Shown here: one piece after another, positions 35,372-35,446 of the stretch
Position numbering within the stretch: position 1 is the stretch's first letter
Layout: each line of letters starts with the position of its first letter
The notes under the pieces: model-generated
What the model saw: the letters and a program-made list of their open reading frames with translations, nothing else
Told to the model about the DNA's origin: nothing
Databases searched by the model: none
Position numbers and translations under genes: made by a program
IMG/VR virus record: IMGVR_UViG_3300002460_000101
Span: 1-35,446 of that record
From: a virus
Strand: one strand, 5' to 3'
DNA length: 35,446 nt

Positions 35372-35446
35372 TTAACATAGTAGGTTATGGATTAGTTGCA
35401 GTGATTTTTTTAATTTTAATAGGTATGTTGATTTTGCAGCTTGGTT
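35368..35446 (+). CDS. membrane micropeptide, cut by the window end
   Basis: A frame of 26 codons up to the edge, with a good gaggtgtcagaATG site and an ATGA overlap with the zinc-ribbon gene. Almost all residues after the first few are hydrophobic (Val, Leu, Ile, Gly, Phe), so it is a single membrane span. If position 1 follows 35446, the next codon is TGA and the peptide is complete at 26 residues, which supports a circular or permuted genome. Confidence 0.5.
   Translation, partial: MINIVGYGLVAVIFLILIGMLILQLG

Noticed and set aside
1-35446. Provirus with integrase and attachment sites, or a CRISPR array
   Set aside because: No integrase or recombinase gene, no flanking direct repeat at the ends, and no regularly spaced repeats with unique spacers of the right size.

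Overview
The window looks like the complete, or almost complete, genome of a tailed (head-tail, HK97-fold) virus of an archaeon. Archaeal signs are TATA boxes placed about 27 bases before start codons with no leader (at least three cases), a mix of strong Shine-Dalgarno sites and leaderless starts, oligo-T terminators, a VapB/CopG-like protein of archaeal type, an Hjc-like nuclease, and a 66-residue protein that reads like an archaeal histone. Four proteins resemble the Asn/Ser/Thr-rich Ig-like, DUF2341 and LamG surface proteins common in DPANN archaea (Woesearchaeota/Pacearchaeota type), so a DPANN host is my best guess; that is inference. Joining the last base to the first closes the reading frame cut by the right edge with a stop codon, followed at once by a start context repeated elsewhere in the window. 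This fits a circular or circularly permuted genome.

Layout. (1) 12-6998, plus strand: about 30 small, tightly packed early-type genes, many joined by ATGA overlaps. Many are zinc-ribbon or zinc-finger peptides. Recognisable ones are an Rnl2-like RNA ligase (1720-2328), an OB-fold-like protein (2992-3531), a PD-(D/E)XK Hjc-like nuclease (4103-4510), a SWIM zinc finger (4488-4724) and a stand-alone NUMOD3 protein (5709-5963). Four genes share a copied start cassette. (2) 7136-9052, minus strand: an HNH-NUMOD3 homing endonuclease and a membrane/lysis-like group. (3) 9168-33985, minus strand: the late operon, transcribed right to left: a small ribbon-helix-helix-like regulator, a TerS candidate, a histone-fold protein, TerL, a coiled-coil protein, portal, protease-scaffold fusion, major capsid, decoration-like proteins, two secreted surface proteins, adaptor, head closure, neck/tail completion proteins, major tail protein, tail chaperone candidates, a short tape measure, a distal tail candidate, two giant secreted glycoproteins and a tail-tip hub/fibre. 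(4) 33990-34600: a noncoding control region with three families of short tandem repeats, ending in a helically phased GTAACCA array upstream of a VapB-like DNA-binding protein (34603-34920). (5) 35152-35446: a promoter and the first genes of the early run.

How it works together: the control region lies between leftward late genes and rightward early genes, and is the best candidate for replication origin, partition site or early/late switch. No DNA polymerase, primase, helicase or integrase is visible, so replication must rely on the host. The order of structural genes fits a siphovirus with a short tail (314-residue tape measure). Most unusual are the Sec-type, heavily N-glycosylatable surface proteins placed inside the head and tail modules, the histone-fold protein between the terminase genes, and the phased repeat array.
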